From assembly GCF_030813595.1 (NCBI RefSeq), contig NZ_JAUSUH010000002.1, positions 434,001 through 498,000 on the forward strand: 64,000 nucleotides of DNA, given 5' to 3'. Of this stretch, positions 36,745-44,373 are shown piece by piece; the stretch's first letter is position 1; each line of letters begins with the position of its first letter. The DNA is from Ancylobacter vacuolatus (lineage in GTDB: Bacteria > Pseudomonadota > Alphaproteobacteria > Rhizobiales > Xanthobacteraceae). A program made the position numbers and the translations under genes. A model generated the notes under the pieces. It had not been told where the DNA came from and ran no database searches. It worked only from the letters and a program-made list of their open reading frames with translations.

Positions 36745-37761
36745 TCAGGCCTGTGTCACCACGGCGAGGACGGAAAGGCAGTCCCCGGCCTTGATCAGGC
36801 CCGGCACATGGCGAGCGGCGAGCACGCCATCCATCGCGGCGCGGTACTCGGCCGGCGCCTGCCCGGTGCGGCCGATGGGATAGACCCGGGCGATGAGGTC
36901 GCCCTTGCGCACCGGGGCGCCGAGGTCGACCGCGAAGGCGATCAGCCCGTCATCCCCGGCGAAGGCGAAGCAGTCGCTCGAGGGCATGTCGAGCCAACGT
37001 GTCGGGGCGGCCTCCGGTTCACCGCTCAGGATGCCGGCATGGCGCAGCAGGTTCAGCGTGCCCCGCCGGGCGATAGTGATGCTGGTCGCGCTCGCCGTGC
37101 CGGCACCGCCGAGCTCGGTGGTGACGAACACCTTGCCCATCTCCTCGACGGTGGTGTCGAGCATGCCGACCGCGTCGATTTCCAGCATCCGCATCGAATA
37201 GGGAGCGGCGAAGGCGGCCACCGCCGCGAAGCAGCGCGCCTCCTGCGCCTTGTCCGCCAGTTCATGCGCGGCGGCATAGGGCAGGAAATCGAGCGTCCGG
37301 CCGCCGGAATGGAAGTCGAGCACCACATCGGCCAGCGGCACGAGGTGGCGGGTGACGAAATCAGCGATCTTCTCCGTCACCGTGCCGTCCGGGCGGCCGG
37401 GAAAGCTGCGGTTGAGATTGCCGCGATCAATCGGCGAGGTGCGGGTGCCGGCGCAGAAGGCGGGGTAGTTCAGCGCCGGCACGAGGATGACGCGGCCCTG
37501 CACATCTTCGGCCCGCAGGCTGCGCGCCAGCTCGAACAGAGCGGCCGGGCCCTCATATTCGTCGCCATGATTGGCGCCGGTGAGCAGGGCGGTCGGCCCC
37601 TCGCCATGGGCGATGACGCAGATCGGGATCATCACCGAGCCCCACGCGCTGTCGTCGCGGCTGTAGGGCAGACGCAGATGGCCGTGCTGGACGCCTTTTG
37701 CGGCGAAATCGACCGTCGGCGTGATCGGCGAGGGTCGGGGCGTGAGCGAGAGCATGCCCAT
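36745..37761 (-). CDS. doeB: N-acetyl-diaminobutyrate deacetylase of ectoine catabolism
   Basis: 338 residues, aspartoacylase/succinylglutamate-desuccinylase family. Zinc motif H-x-x-E in 'LLTGANHGDEYEGPAALFEL' and second His in 'DVVLDFHSGG'; substrate Arg in 'RGNLNRSFPG'. In the ectoine pathway DoeB/EutE deacetylates N-alpha-acetyl-diaminobutyrate. Its ATG overlaps the stop of the ectoine hydrolase gene (TGATG), proving tight coupling. Confidence 0.87.
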   Translation of the reverse strand: MGMLSLTPRPSPITPTVDFAAKGVQHGHLRLPYSRDDSAWGSVMIPICVIAHGEGPTALLTGANHGDEYEGPAALFELARSLRAEDVQGRVILVPALNYPAFCAGTRTSPIDRGNLNRSFPGRPDGTVTEKIADFVTRHLVPLADVVLDFHSGGRTLDFLPYAAAHELADKAQEARCFAAVAAFAAPYSMRMLEIDAVGMLDTTVEEMGKVFVTTELGGAGTASATSITIARRGTLNLLRHAGILSGEPEAAPTRWLDMPSSDCFAFAGDDGLIAFAVDLGAPVRKGDLIARVYPIGRTGQAPAEYRAAMDGVLAARHVPGLIKAGDCLSVLAVVTQA

Positions 37762-38939
37762 CACCCCTTCACGAAGAGCTGGCGCGGCACGTTGGACAGG
37801 CATTCATGCCCGGCCTCCGTGATCGCGATGCTCTCGGTGATCTCAAGCCCCATATCTTCCAGCCACAGGCCGGTCATGAAGTGGAAGGTCATGCCGGGCC
37901 TCAATTCGGTGCGGTCGCCGGGGCGCAGGCTCATGGTCCGCTCGCCCCAGTCCGGGGGGTAGCTCAGCCCGATCGGGTAGCCGGTGCGGTTGTCCTTGAT
38001 GATCCCGTATGTCTTCAGCACCGCGAAGAAGGCGTTGGCGATGTCCTCGCACGTGTTGCCCGGCTTGGCGGCGGCAAGGCCCGCCTCCATGCCTTCCAGC
38101 GTCGCCTTCTCGGCGTCGAGAAAGGCCTGCGTCGGTGTGCCGAGGAACACGGTGCGCGAGAGCGGGCAGTGATAGCGCTTATAGGCGCCGGCGATCTCGA
38201 AGAAGGTGCCCTCCCCCGAACGCATCGGCTTGTCGTCCCAGGTGAGGTGCGGGGCGGAGGCGTCCGCTCCCGATGGCAGCAGCGGCACGATGGCGGGGTA
38301 GTCGCCGCCGAACTCGGCGGTGCCGCGAATGCCGGCATCGTAGATCTCGGCCACCAGGTCGCATTTGCGCATGCCGGGCTCGACCACCTCGACGATGCGC
38401 TTGTGCATCAGTTCGACGATGCGGCCGGCCTTGCGCATATAATCGAGCTCGGTCGGGCTCTTGACGGCGCGCTGCCAGTTCACCAGCCCGCCGGAATCGG
38501 TGAAGCGCGCGTTCGGCAGATGCTTCTGCAGCGAGGCGAAGGCGGCGGCGGTGAAGTAGTAATTGTCCATCTCGACCGCGATGGAGCCCTTGTCCCAGCC
38601 GCGATCCGCGATGATCTGCGACAGCAGATCCATCGGGTGGCGCTCGGTCGACTGCACGTAATGGTCGGGGTAGCCGATGATGTTGTCGTGGGCGAGATAG
38701 GCGGTGCGCTTCGCGCCGTTGGCGTCCTGCTTGCGGCCGTACCACACCGGCTCGCCGGTCAGGGCCACCAGCACGCACTGGTGCACATAGAACGACCAGC
38801 CATCATAGCCGGTGAGCCAGTGCATGTTGGAGGGGTCGGTGACGACCAGAAGGTCGATACCGGCCTTGTCCATCGCCGCGCGGGTCTTGGCGAGGCGTTC
38901 GGCATATTCCTCGCGGGAGAAGTTGAGGGTGACGGTCAC
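37761..38939 (-). CDS. doeA: Ectoine hydrolase
   Basis: 392 residues, M24 (creatinase/aminopeptidase P) fold: N-terminal 'LVVTDPSNMHWLTGYDGWSFYVHQ', C-terminal pita-bread domain with 'GEGTFFEIAGAYKRYHCPLSRTVFLGTP' and 'LRPGMTFHFMTGLWLEDMGLEITESIAI'. Several metal ligands of the peptidases are altered, as expected for DoeA/EutD, which opens the ectoine ring. Overlaps eutC by 4 bp and doeB by 1 bp. Confidence 0.88.
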   Translation of the reverse strand: MTVTLNFSREEYAERLAKTRAAMDKAGIDLLVVTDPSNMHWLTGYDGWSFYVHQCVLVALTGEPVWYGRKQDANGAKRTAYLAHDNIIGYPDHYVQSTERHPMDLLSQIIADRGWDKGSIAVEMDNYYFTAAAFASLQKHLPNARFTDSGGLVNWQRAVKSPTELDYMRKAGRIVELMHKRIVEVVEPGMRKCDLVAEIYDAGIRGTAEFGGDYPAIVPLLPSGADASAPHLTWDDKPMRSGEGTFFEIAGAYKRYHCPLSRTVFLGTPTQAFLDAEKATLEGMEAGLAAAKPGNTCEDIANAFFAVLKTYGIIKDNRTGYPIGLSYPPDWGERTMSLRPGDRTELRPGMTFHFMTGLWLEDMGLEITESIAITEAGHECLSNVPRQLFVKG

Positions 38940-39949
38940 GCGATGTCTCCGGCTGCGGCCTTGGTGTCGATGGGGCGCCCCGCGCCGGCGTCGCGCGCAC
39001 GGGCAAGGGCGAGATTGGCGATGGCGGTGTCCTGCACGCCGGTGCCGGTGAGGTCGGCCAGCGTGATCTCGTCCGGGCGGGAGCGCCCCGGCTTGATGCC
39101 GGCGATGACCTCGCCCAGCTCCGCGAAAGGCGCGTCGGCGGCGATGAGCCCGGCTGATATGGCGTGGTGCAGTTCGCCCAGCCGCCTTGTCTGGCTCAGC
39201 CGATCGGCGATGTAGGTGACGCGGGCGAAGGCGGCGGGGTCGATCTCGTTCTTGTGCTCGCTGTCCGCGCCCATGGCGGTGACGTGCTGGCCCGGCTCCA
39301 GCCAGTCCGCGCTCAGGATCGGCCGCTCGGCCGGGGTGGTGGTGACGACGATGTCGGCGCCGGACACGGCTTCGCGCGGATCGGCGAGGGCGATGACGGA
39401 AAAGCCGAGGCTGGCAGTGAGATCGCGCGCAGTGGCATCCGCCTTGGCCGCATCGCGCGCCCAGATGCGGGCCTCGCGAATGGGGCGAACGAGCGTGAGC
39501 GCTTCCAGCTGCAGCTTTGCCTGCATACCGGCGCCGAGGATCGCCGCCACGCCCGATTCCGGACGGGAGAGATGCCGGGCGGCGACGGCGCCGGCGGCGG
39601 CGGTACGCACATCGGTGAGATAGCCATTGTCCAGCAGCAGCGCCTCGACGAGGCCGGTGCGGGTGCTGAACAGGATCATCAGCCCGTTCAGGCTCGGCAG
39701 GCCGAGCATGGGATTGTCGAAAAAGCCCGGGCTGACCTTGATGGCGAAGCCGTTAAGGCCGGGGACGTAGGCGGTCTTCACATCCACCTCGCCGCGATGC
39801 TCGGGGATGTCGAGCCGCAGGATCGGCGGCATGGCGACGGGCTTGGTCGCCAGTGCCGCGAAGGCCGCCTCGATGCTGTCGACGGCGCGGGCGTCCAGCC
39901 GGAGAAGCGGGCGAAGGTCCGCCTCGGTGAGGACGAGCATCTGGCTCAT
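38936..39949 (-). CDS. eutC: EutC-like ornithine cyclodeaminase/mu-crystallin family protein
   Basis: 337 residues. 'DVKTAYVPGLNGFAIKVSPGFFDNPMLGLPSLNGLMILFST' and the Rossmann motif 'VAAILGAGMQAKLQLEAL' mark the family; 'VTAMGADSEHKNEID' is the conserved catalytic-Asp part. In ectoine clusters EutC works with EutB on the hydroxyectoine branch. It overlaps both neighbours by 4 bp. Confidence 0.86.
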   Translation of the reverse strand: MSQMLVLTEADLRPLLRLDARAVDSIEAAFAALATKPVAMPPILRLDIPEHRGEVDVKTAYVPGLNGFAIKVSPGFFDNPMLGLPSLNGLMILFSTRTGLVEALLLDNGYLTDVRTAAAGAVAARHLSRPESGVAAILGAGMQAKLQLEALTLVRPIREARIWARDAAKADATARDLTASLGFSVIALADPREAVSGADIVVTTTPAERPILSADWLEPGQHVTAMGADSEHKNEIDPAAFARVTYIADRLSQTRRLGELHHAISAGLIAADAPFAELGEVIAGIKPGRSRPDEITLADLTGTGVQDTAIANLALARARDAGAGRPIDTKAAAGDIA

Positions 39950-40962
39950 GCGGGCTCTCCGTTGAGGATTCGGCGATGCGCGGCGGGGTCGATATTGCCC
40001 CCCGACAGGATGAGCGCGGTCGGTCCCGTCGGGCGCAACTTGCCGGCGAGCAGGGCGGCGATGCCGACCGCGCCGGCGCCCTCCACCGTCTCGCCCTCGG
40101 CCGTTGCGGCATGGCGGATGCCGGCGGCGATGTCCTCCTCTGTGACGAGGACGACCTCGGCCAGCAAAGCCCGGCAGAGCGGGAAGGTGTAGCGGTTGGC
40201 AAGCCCGATGCCGCCGCCGAGCGAATCCGCCAGCGTCGCCTCCTCCGTCACATCGACCGGCCTGCCGGCCTTGAGCGAGGCGGCCATGGCCGCGCCGCGT
40301 TCCATCGACACGCCAATGAGGCGGGCCTGCGGGCGCAGGGCTTTCACCGCCAGCGCGATGCCGGCCGCGAGGCCGCCGCCGGACAGCGGCACGAGGACAA
40401 GCGCGAGGTCCGGCAGGTCCTCGATCAGCTCAAGGCCGATGGTGCCCTGTCCGGCGATCACGTCCGCGTGGTCGAAGGGCGGGATGTCGGTAAGGCCGCG
40501 CTCGGTCACCAGCCGCGCGACTTCGCGCTGGGCGTCGTCCTGCGAGCGGCCGACGATCCGCACCTCGGCGCCGAGCGCGCGCACCGCCTCGACCTTGTTC
40601 GCCGGCACCAGCGCCGACATGCACACGATGGCCGGCACGCCGGCCTCGCGGGCGGCATAGGCGACGGCGCGGCCGTGATTGCCGGTAGAGGCGGTGACCA
40701 GCCCGCGCCGGCGTGCCGCCTCGTCCAGCGCCAGCATGGCGTTCATTGCCCCGCGCAGCTTGAAGGCGCCGACCGGCTGGCGGGTTTCCAGCTTCAGATG
40801 AACAGGGTGGCCCACCGACTCCGTCAGCGTCGGCGAGGCGACCAGCGGCGTGCGCGCCACCCGCCCGGCAATGCGGCCCGCCGCCGCCTCGACGCGCGCG
40901 AACGCAACCGGAAGGCCGGCCAGGACGGAGCGGTTGGAAGCGGCGGCGGCGCGATCCGGCAT
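39946..40962 (-). CDS. eutB: EutB-like PLP-dependent threonine dehydratase family protein
   Basis: 338 residues from ATG 40962 (AGGGGA nine bases upstream). PLP lysine in 'LETRQPVGAFKLRGAMNAM', S/T-G-N-H loop 'VTASTGNHGRAVAYAA', glycine loop 'VPLSGGGLAAGIALAV'. In ectoine clusters EutB is the hydroxyectoine-derived hydroxy-diaminobutyrate/threo-amino-acid dehydratase. It is the first gene of the long eut-ehu operon. Confidence 0.86.
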   Translation of the reverse strand: MPDRAAAASNRSVLAGLPVAFARVEAAAGRIAGRVARTPLVASPTLTESVGHPVHLKLETRQPVGAFKLRGAMNAMLALDEAARRRGLVTASTGNHGRAVAYAAREAGVPAIVCMSALVPANKVEAVRALGAEVRIVGRSQDDAQREVARLVTERGLTDIPPFDHADVIAGQGTIGLELIEDLPDLALVLVPLSGGGLAAGIALAVKALRPQARLIGVSMERGAAMAASLKAGRPVDVTEEATLADSLGGGIGLANRYTFPLCRALLAEVVLVTEEDIAAGIRHAATAEGETVEGAGAVGIAALLAGKLRPTGPTALILSGGNIDPAAHRRILNGEPA

Positions 40963-40982
40963 GAGCTGATGTCCCCTCTCAC

Positions 40983-41032
40983 TTGTAATGGTGAGAGGCA
41001 TCAAAAATCATGTCAATTATTATATTGTAATG
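40983..41032. promoter_or_regulatory. Direct-repeat operator and promoter upstream of eutB
   Basis: TTGTAATG occurs at 40983-40990 and again at 41025-41032, exactly 42 bp apart (four helical turns). Between them, on the minus strand, lies TTGACA (41016-41011) and, 17 bp on, CACCAT (40993-40988) as a weak -10. Transcription would begin near 40982, 20 nt before eutB. MocR/GabR-type regulators bind direct repeats, so this is the likely EnuR operator. Confidence 0.55.
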
Positions 41033-41057
41033 ATCCAATGACGACGCGGCGGCACCG

Positions 41058-42512
41058 TCACCCGATGGCGCCGATGTCGAAGACCGGGGGAAGCTGCTCG
41101 AAGGTCTGCCGGACCGTCGTCAGCGCCTGCGTCAGCGCGGCGGGAGAGAAATGCCCGCCGAGGCAGATGCGGATGCCGCCGCCATGATTGCTGCCGGCGA
41201 TGAACGGATCGGACGGCGTCACCGCCACCCGCCGCTCCGCCAGCGAGCGCACCAGCCCGTCCTCGGTCCAGTGCGGCGGCACCTTGAGCCAGGCGCAGAG
41301 CGAGAGCGGATGGGTCGAGGCGATATGGGCGCCGAGCACCGCCGCCACGACGGCCTGCCGCGCCTGCGCCTCCTCGCGCTGCACCGCCAGCAGGCGCTGC
41401 GCGGTGCCGTCGGCGATCCAGCGCGTGGCGATCTCGGCCAGCAGATAGGCCCCGCTCCAGCTGGTGACGCGCAGGATGGAGGCGGCGCGGATCGAATATT
41501 GCGGCGGCACCACGAGATAGCCGACACGCAGCCCCGTCAGCACGGTCTTGGTGAAGCTGGTGACGAAGAAGCCGAGATCCGGCACCATCTGGCTGATCGC
41601 GGGCAGCGGCGTGTCGATCAGCGGCTTGTAGACTTCGTCCTCGATCACGAACACACCGTGGCGCCGGGCGATGGCGGCGATGGCCTCGCGCCGCCCGGGG
41701 CCGGCGACATGGCTGGTCGGGTTGTTCAGCGTCGGGATCAGCACGAGGGCGCGGGGGCTGCCGGCCTGGCACGCGGCCTCGAACGCCTCGGGGAGCACGC
41801 CCTCGGCGTCGGTTGGCAGCCCCTTCAGGCTGAAGCCCAGCACATTGGCGAGGCCGATCACGCCATGGTCGGTGAGGTTCTCGGTCAGCACCACGTCGCC
41901 GGCGCGCACGATGCAGCTCAACGCCAGGAACAGGCCATGCGCGGCGCCATTGGTGATGAGGATGCGCTCGGTGCCGGCATCGATGCCGAGCGGCTTCAGC
42001 CAGGCCCGCGCCGCCTCGCGGTGCGGATCGAGGCCGGCGATCGGCCGGCAGGCGCTCATGAAGGCGCTGTTGTCCGCGCTCGCCAGCGCCGCGAGAACCG
42101 CCCGCGACGCCTCCTCATGCGCCAGCGTATAGACGCCGCGAACGATGGAAAGATCCATCGCCTCGTCCGGGTTGCGGTCCAGCATCAGGCGGCCGGCGCG
42201 CTCGGTGACGCGGGCCTTGACGAAGGTGCCGCGGCCGATCTCGCCGGAGAGATAGCCGAGCCGCTCGGCCTCGCGATAGCTCAGGCTCACCGTCTGCACC
42301 GACAGGCTGAGGTCGCGGGCGAGGTCGCGATGGGTCGGCATCCGGTCCATCGGCTTCAGCACGCCGGAATCGATATCGGCGATGATGCGCTCCGTCAGCG
42401 CCGCGTGCTTGGTCTGGCCCTTGACCTTGGCGAGGCGGGGCTGCCACTCCACGCTCTTGCCCACCCCCGTGGCGGCAGGAGGTGCGGCTTCGGGGTGGAC
42501 TTGACGAAGCAT
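41058..42512 (-). CDS. enuR: MocR/GabR-type regulator of ectoine utilisation
   Basis: 484 residues. GntR winged HTH 'DRMPTHRDLARDLSLSVQTVSLSYREAERLGYLSGEIGRGTFVKAR', then a class I aminotransferase-like domain with PLP lysine in 'FVTSFTKTVLTGLRVGYLV'. EnuR represses ectoine genes and responds to diaminobutyrate-type intermediates bound to PLP. It lies directly upstream of the eut-ehu operon on the same strand, separated by the operator region. Confidence 0.9.
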   Translation of the reverse strand: MLRQVHPEAAPPAATGVGKSVEWQPRLAKVKGQTKHAALTERIIADIDSGVLKPMDRMPTHRDLARDLSLSVQTVSLSYREAERLGYLSGEIGRGTFVKARVTERAGRLMLDRNPDEAMDLSIVRGVYTLAHEEASRAVLAALASADNSAFMSACRPIAGLDPHREAARAWLKPLGIDAGTERILITNGAAHGLFLALSCIVRAGDVVLTENLTDHGVIGLANVLGFSLKGLPTDAEGVLPEAFEAACQAGSPRALVLIPTLNNPTSHVAGPGRREAIAAIARRHGVFVIEDEVYKPLIDTPLPAISQMVPDLGFFVTSFTKTVLTGLRVGYLVVPPQYSIRAASILRVTSWSGAYLLAEIATRWIADGTAQRLLAVQREEAQARQAVVAAVLGAHIASTHPLSLCAWLKVPPHWTEDGLVRSLAERRVAVTPSDPFIAGSNHGGGIRICLGGHFSPAALTQALTTVRQTFEQLPPVFDIGAIG

Positions 42513-42543
42513 CGAATTGTCTCGTTCTTAAGGGAGGTTATTC

Positions 42544-42576
42544 ATGACATTATGCACGCCCGGTCGCCAAAGATGA
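42544..42576 (+). CDS. Possible 10-codon leader ORF before the asnC-type gene
   Basis: GGGAGG (42532-42537) is six bases before ATG 42544, which opens a 10-codon frame ending at TGA 42574-42576. That stop overlaps ATG 42573 of the Lrp/AsnC gene (ATGA). The only other in-frame start for the regulator (42552) is 14 bases from the ribosome site. This arrangement would couple regulator translation to the leader; it could also be chance. Confidence 0.35.
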   Translation: MTLCTPGRQR

Positions 42577-43028
42577 AGCTCGATGCCACCGATCACCGGA
42601 TCCTCGCGGCACTGCGCCGCGACGGGCGCATCACCAAGCTCAAGCTGGCGGAGGAGGTGCATCTCTCCCCGGCGGCCTGCTGGGAGCGGCTGCGCCGGCT
42701 GGAGGTCGGCGGCGTCATCAAGGGCTATACCGCCATCATCGACCTCGGCGCCGGGGAACCGCGCACCACGGTGATTGTCGAGATCAGCCTTTCCAGCCAC
42801 CAGCAGGCCGATTTCCGCCGCTTCGAGGAGGCGATCGCGCGCGAGTCCGCCATCGTCGCCTGCGACGCCACCGGCGGCGGCATCGACTACATGCTGCGGG
42901 TGACGGTGCCGGATATCGACAGCTACCAGCGCCTCATCGACCGCTTGCTGGAACAGCCGATCGGGATCGAGCGCTATTTCAGCTATGTGGTGACGAAGAG
43001 CGTACCGCTGGGAAGAAGCGGCGATTGA
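42573..43028 (+). CDS. asnC: Lrp/AsnC-family regulator (AsnC/DoeX type)
   Basis: 151 residues from ATG 42573 (42552 gives 158). HTH 'LDATDHRILAALRRDGRITKLKLAEEVHLSPAACWERLRRLEVGGVIKGYTAII', then the RAM ligand-binding domain 'TVIVEISLSSHQQADFRRFEEAI' and 'GIDYMLRVTVPDIDSYQRLIDRLLE'. An AsnC-type protein (DoeX) is a standard member of ectoine clusters and acts with EnuR. Unusually it is divergent here, 60 bp from enuR. Confidence 0.88.
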   Translation: MKLDATDHRILAALRRDGRITKLKLAEEVHLSPAACWERLRRLEVGGVIKGYTAIIDLGAGEPRTTVIVEISLSSHQQADFRRFEEAIARESAIVACDATGGGIDYMLRVTVPDIDSYQRLIDRLLEQPIGIERYFSYVVTKSVPLGRSGD

Positions 43029-43120
43029 ACCCGGGCCGGGCACCGCAGGAAAGCGCGGCCGCCCTCATGCGGTCCGAGGGGATGTCACGCGCCGATCGCC
43101 GGCGCCTCGCGGCAGCGCCG

Positions 43121-43423
43121 TCAGGCGGGCACGTCGGCGGGGACGACTAGCCCGCGCTCGGCCAACCCGGCGAGAAACGCCAGCACATCGCGTTCGATCT
43201 CGTCGATCGGCCCCTCATAGAGCTGCGCCAGCTCCGCGCAGAGCGGGCCGATCTCGACCGGGGTCTCCAGCCGGTTCCATATCTCGGTGCCGGTCGCGTC
43301 GAGCTGGTAATAGGCGCCGTTCTCGACATTCATCATCACGATGTCCCCCTCCAGCTCGGCGGTTAGGCACTCCGGGGAGCGGCAGATGCGGGACTGAAGC
43401 GTCAACATGCGGGTTTTGCTCAC
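43121..43423 (-). CDS. PqqD-like RRE protein (lasso peptide B1 type)
   Basis: 100 residues from GTG 43423 (ATG 43408 alternative). 'CLTAELEGDIVMMNVENGAYYQLDATGTEIWNRLETPVEIGPLCAEL' and 'IERDVLAFLAGLAERGLV' match the PqqD fold of RiPP recognition elements, as in stand-alone B1 proteins of lasso-peptide clusters. It would bind the precursor leader and present it to the B2 protease and C cyclase. It is on the same strand as the cyclase and two precursor-like genes; the B2 gene that normally follows is absent. Confidence 0.85.
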   Translation of the reverse strand: MSKTRMLTLQSRICRSPECLTAELEGDIVMMNVENGAYYQLDATGTEIWNRLETPVEIGPLCAELAQLYEGPIDEIERDVLAFLAGLAERGLVVPADVPA

Positions 43424-43759
43424 GAAAGACGGCCGGGCGGCGCAGGCGCGGCGGCCTGTTTCGCACAGCCGGCGTCCAAAGGCGAGCCGCGCGCGCTATC
43501 GGCCTGCGCGAGGCGTCGCCGCCTTGTCCTGACGCGCCACGCCTCCGTGCCGGAGCCGCGGGCCACTCGCCGGCGATGACGTCTTGCATCGCGACCGCCT
43601 GCATGGCCTGACGGTCGAATCGCCGCGCCCTTCCCCCCTGCTCATGCCCGAGCCTGAGGCTGCCGTCCCCCGGCCCGCCCCGCACGCGGGGCGGAGGAGG
43701 CCATCGCCCAGGCGCGGCCGCCGACACGGCGCTCCATGCGCCTGCCACGGGCGTGGCGC
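43424..43759. other. Gap between second precursor and B1 gene
   Basis: 336 bp with no convincing gene in any frame. A B2 transglutaminase-like protease (about 140 residues, Cys/His/Asp) would normally be adjacent to B1, but no Cys...HAW pattern was found. The long open minus frame 43215-43838 runs through B1 out of frame and is not credible. The stretch may hold decayed B2 sequence; I cannot show it. Confidence 0.5.
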
Positions 43760-43942
43760 TCAGGAGACCAGCGTGACGCGATCCGCCAGGCCGGCCGGCC
43801 CGAACCGGGTCAGGTCGCCGAGGGCAAGCGATCGGCATTCCGGCGCCTTCCGGGGCTGGCGCGCCGTGGCAAGGGGCTCGTTCATTCCGGCCGCCTGCGC
43901 GTCCTCGGCCATCGAGGATGTCAACTCAGCGCGTTCCATCAT
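43760..43942 (-). CDS. Second lasso-precursor-like peptide (divergent)
   Basis: 60 residues. It aligns with the precursor at 44110-44280: N-terminal S-M-x-x-D-A-x-A-A-G, then R-x-A-P-E, then D-L-T. Thr45 at -2 predicts cleavage after Arg46 and the core FGPAGLADRVTLVS (residues 47-60), with Asp54 at core position 8 for an eight-residue ring closed on Phe1. Core length (14) and final Ser equal those of the first precursor. The leader aromatic (W in the first) is Arg here and the ribosome site is weak, so it may be a diverging or dead paralogue. Confidence 0.55.
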   Translation of the reverse strand: MMERAELTSSMAEDAQAAGMNEPLATARQPRKAPECRSLALGDLTRFGPAGLADRVTLVS

Positions 43943-43989
43943 AGATCGACCGTCTTCGCCGCTTTCCTAATCTGGCGAAAATGGCTCAC

Positions 43990-44015
43990 CCCACCGCCCG
44001 CGCACAGCCGGTGGG
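43990..44015. other. Hairpin between the two precursor genes
   Basis: CCCACCG (43990-43996) and CGGTGGG (44009-44015) form a 7-bp stem with a 12-base loop, in the 167-bp gap between precursors. On the minus strand TTTT follows some bases later, so it could attenuate or stabilise the mRNA. Weak evidence. Confidence 0.3.
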
Positions 44016-44109
44016 AGCGCGACGGGGTTGGATTCTGGTTCCCTCGGCGCCGGCCGGATCAGCTCAAAAGGTATCATGTGCTGATTGGATCAGGCCTCCA
44101 GCCGTCGCG

Positions 44110-44280
44110 TCAGCTGAGTCCAGCAACGAAGTCATCGCTGCCTCCGCCTCCCCCTTGGGTAAGGTCGTCCACCCTGACCTGCAAAATCTCCGGCGTCCGC
44201 CAAGGCTTGCGCAAAGCCGGGGCGCCAGCCGCGCCGGCATTGTCAGTCATCGAAACGGCCGTCGCATCCTGGTCCGTCAT
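44110..44280 (-). CDS. Lasso peptide precursor
   Basis: 56 residues, shorter than usual ORF cut-offs. The leader (1-42) has K25-P-W27-R-T-P30, the Y/W-x-x-P motif bound by B1 RRE proteins, and ends D-D-L-T41-Q42. Thr at -2 is the hallmark of lasso leaders. The predicted core is GGGGGSDDFVAGLS (43-56): Gly1 would join the side chain of Asp8 (or Asp7) in an 8- or 7-residue macrolactam, leaving a 6-residue tail with Phe/Val as possible plugs. GAGGGG precedes the ATG, and TATAAT lies 43 bases upstream. It sits between the cyclase and B1 genes on the same strand. Confidence 0.8.
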   Translation of the reverse strand: MTDQDATAVSMTDNAGAAGAPALRKPWRTPEILQVRVDDLTQGGGGGSDDFVAGLS

Positions 44281-44322
44281 CCTTCCCCTCGCCCTGATCC
44301 GCTCACATGTCGGGTGCGGCCC

Positions 44323-44328
44323 ATTATA
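44323..44328 (-). promoter_or_regulatory. Candidate -10 element for the lasso precursor
   Basis: TATAAT on the minus strand (44328-44323), a perfect -10 hexamer in otherwise GC-rich DNA, 43 bases before the precursor ATG. No good -35 is seen 16-18 bp upstream. It would allow the precursor to be made independently of the cyclase gene that ends at 44374. Confidence 0.4.
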
Positions 44329-44373
44329 TGGCAGGACGCCTTACCTGGATAGGCGAACGTCACCCGCGCGGGC

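Noticed and set aside
43215-43838. 207-codon minus ORF crossing the second precursor, the gap and B1
   Set aside because: It overlaps B1 out of frame and has an Arg/Pro/Ala shadow composition; it does not show B2 protease motifs.
43978-44075. 36-codon minus ORF between the two precursors, considered as a third precursor
   Set aside because: It has no Thr at -2, no leader motif and no suitably placed Asp/Glu after a candidate core start.
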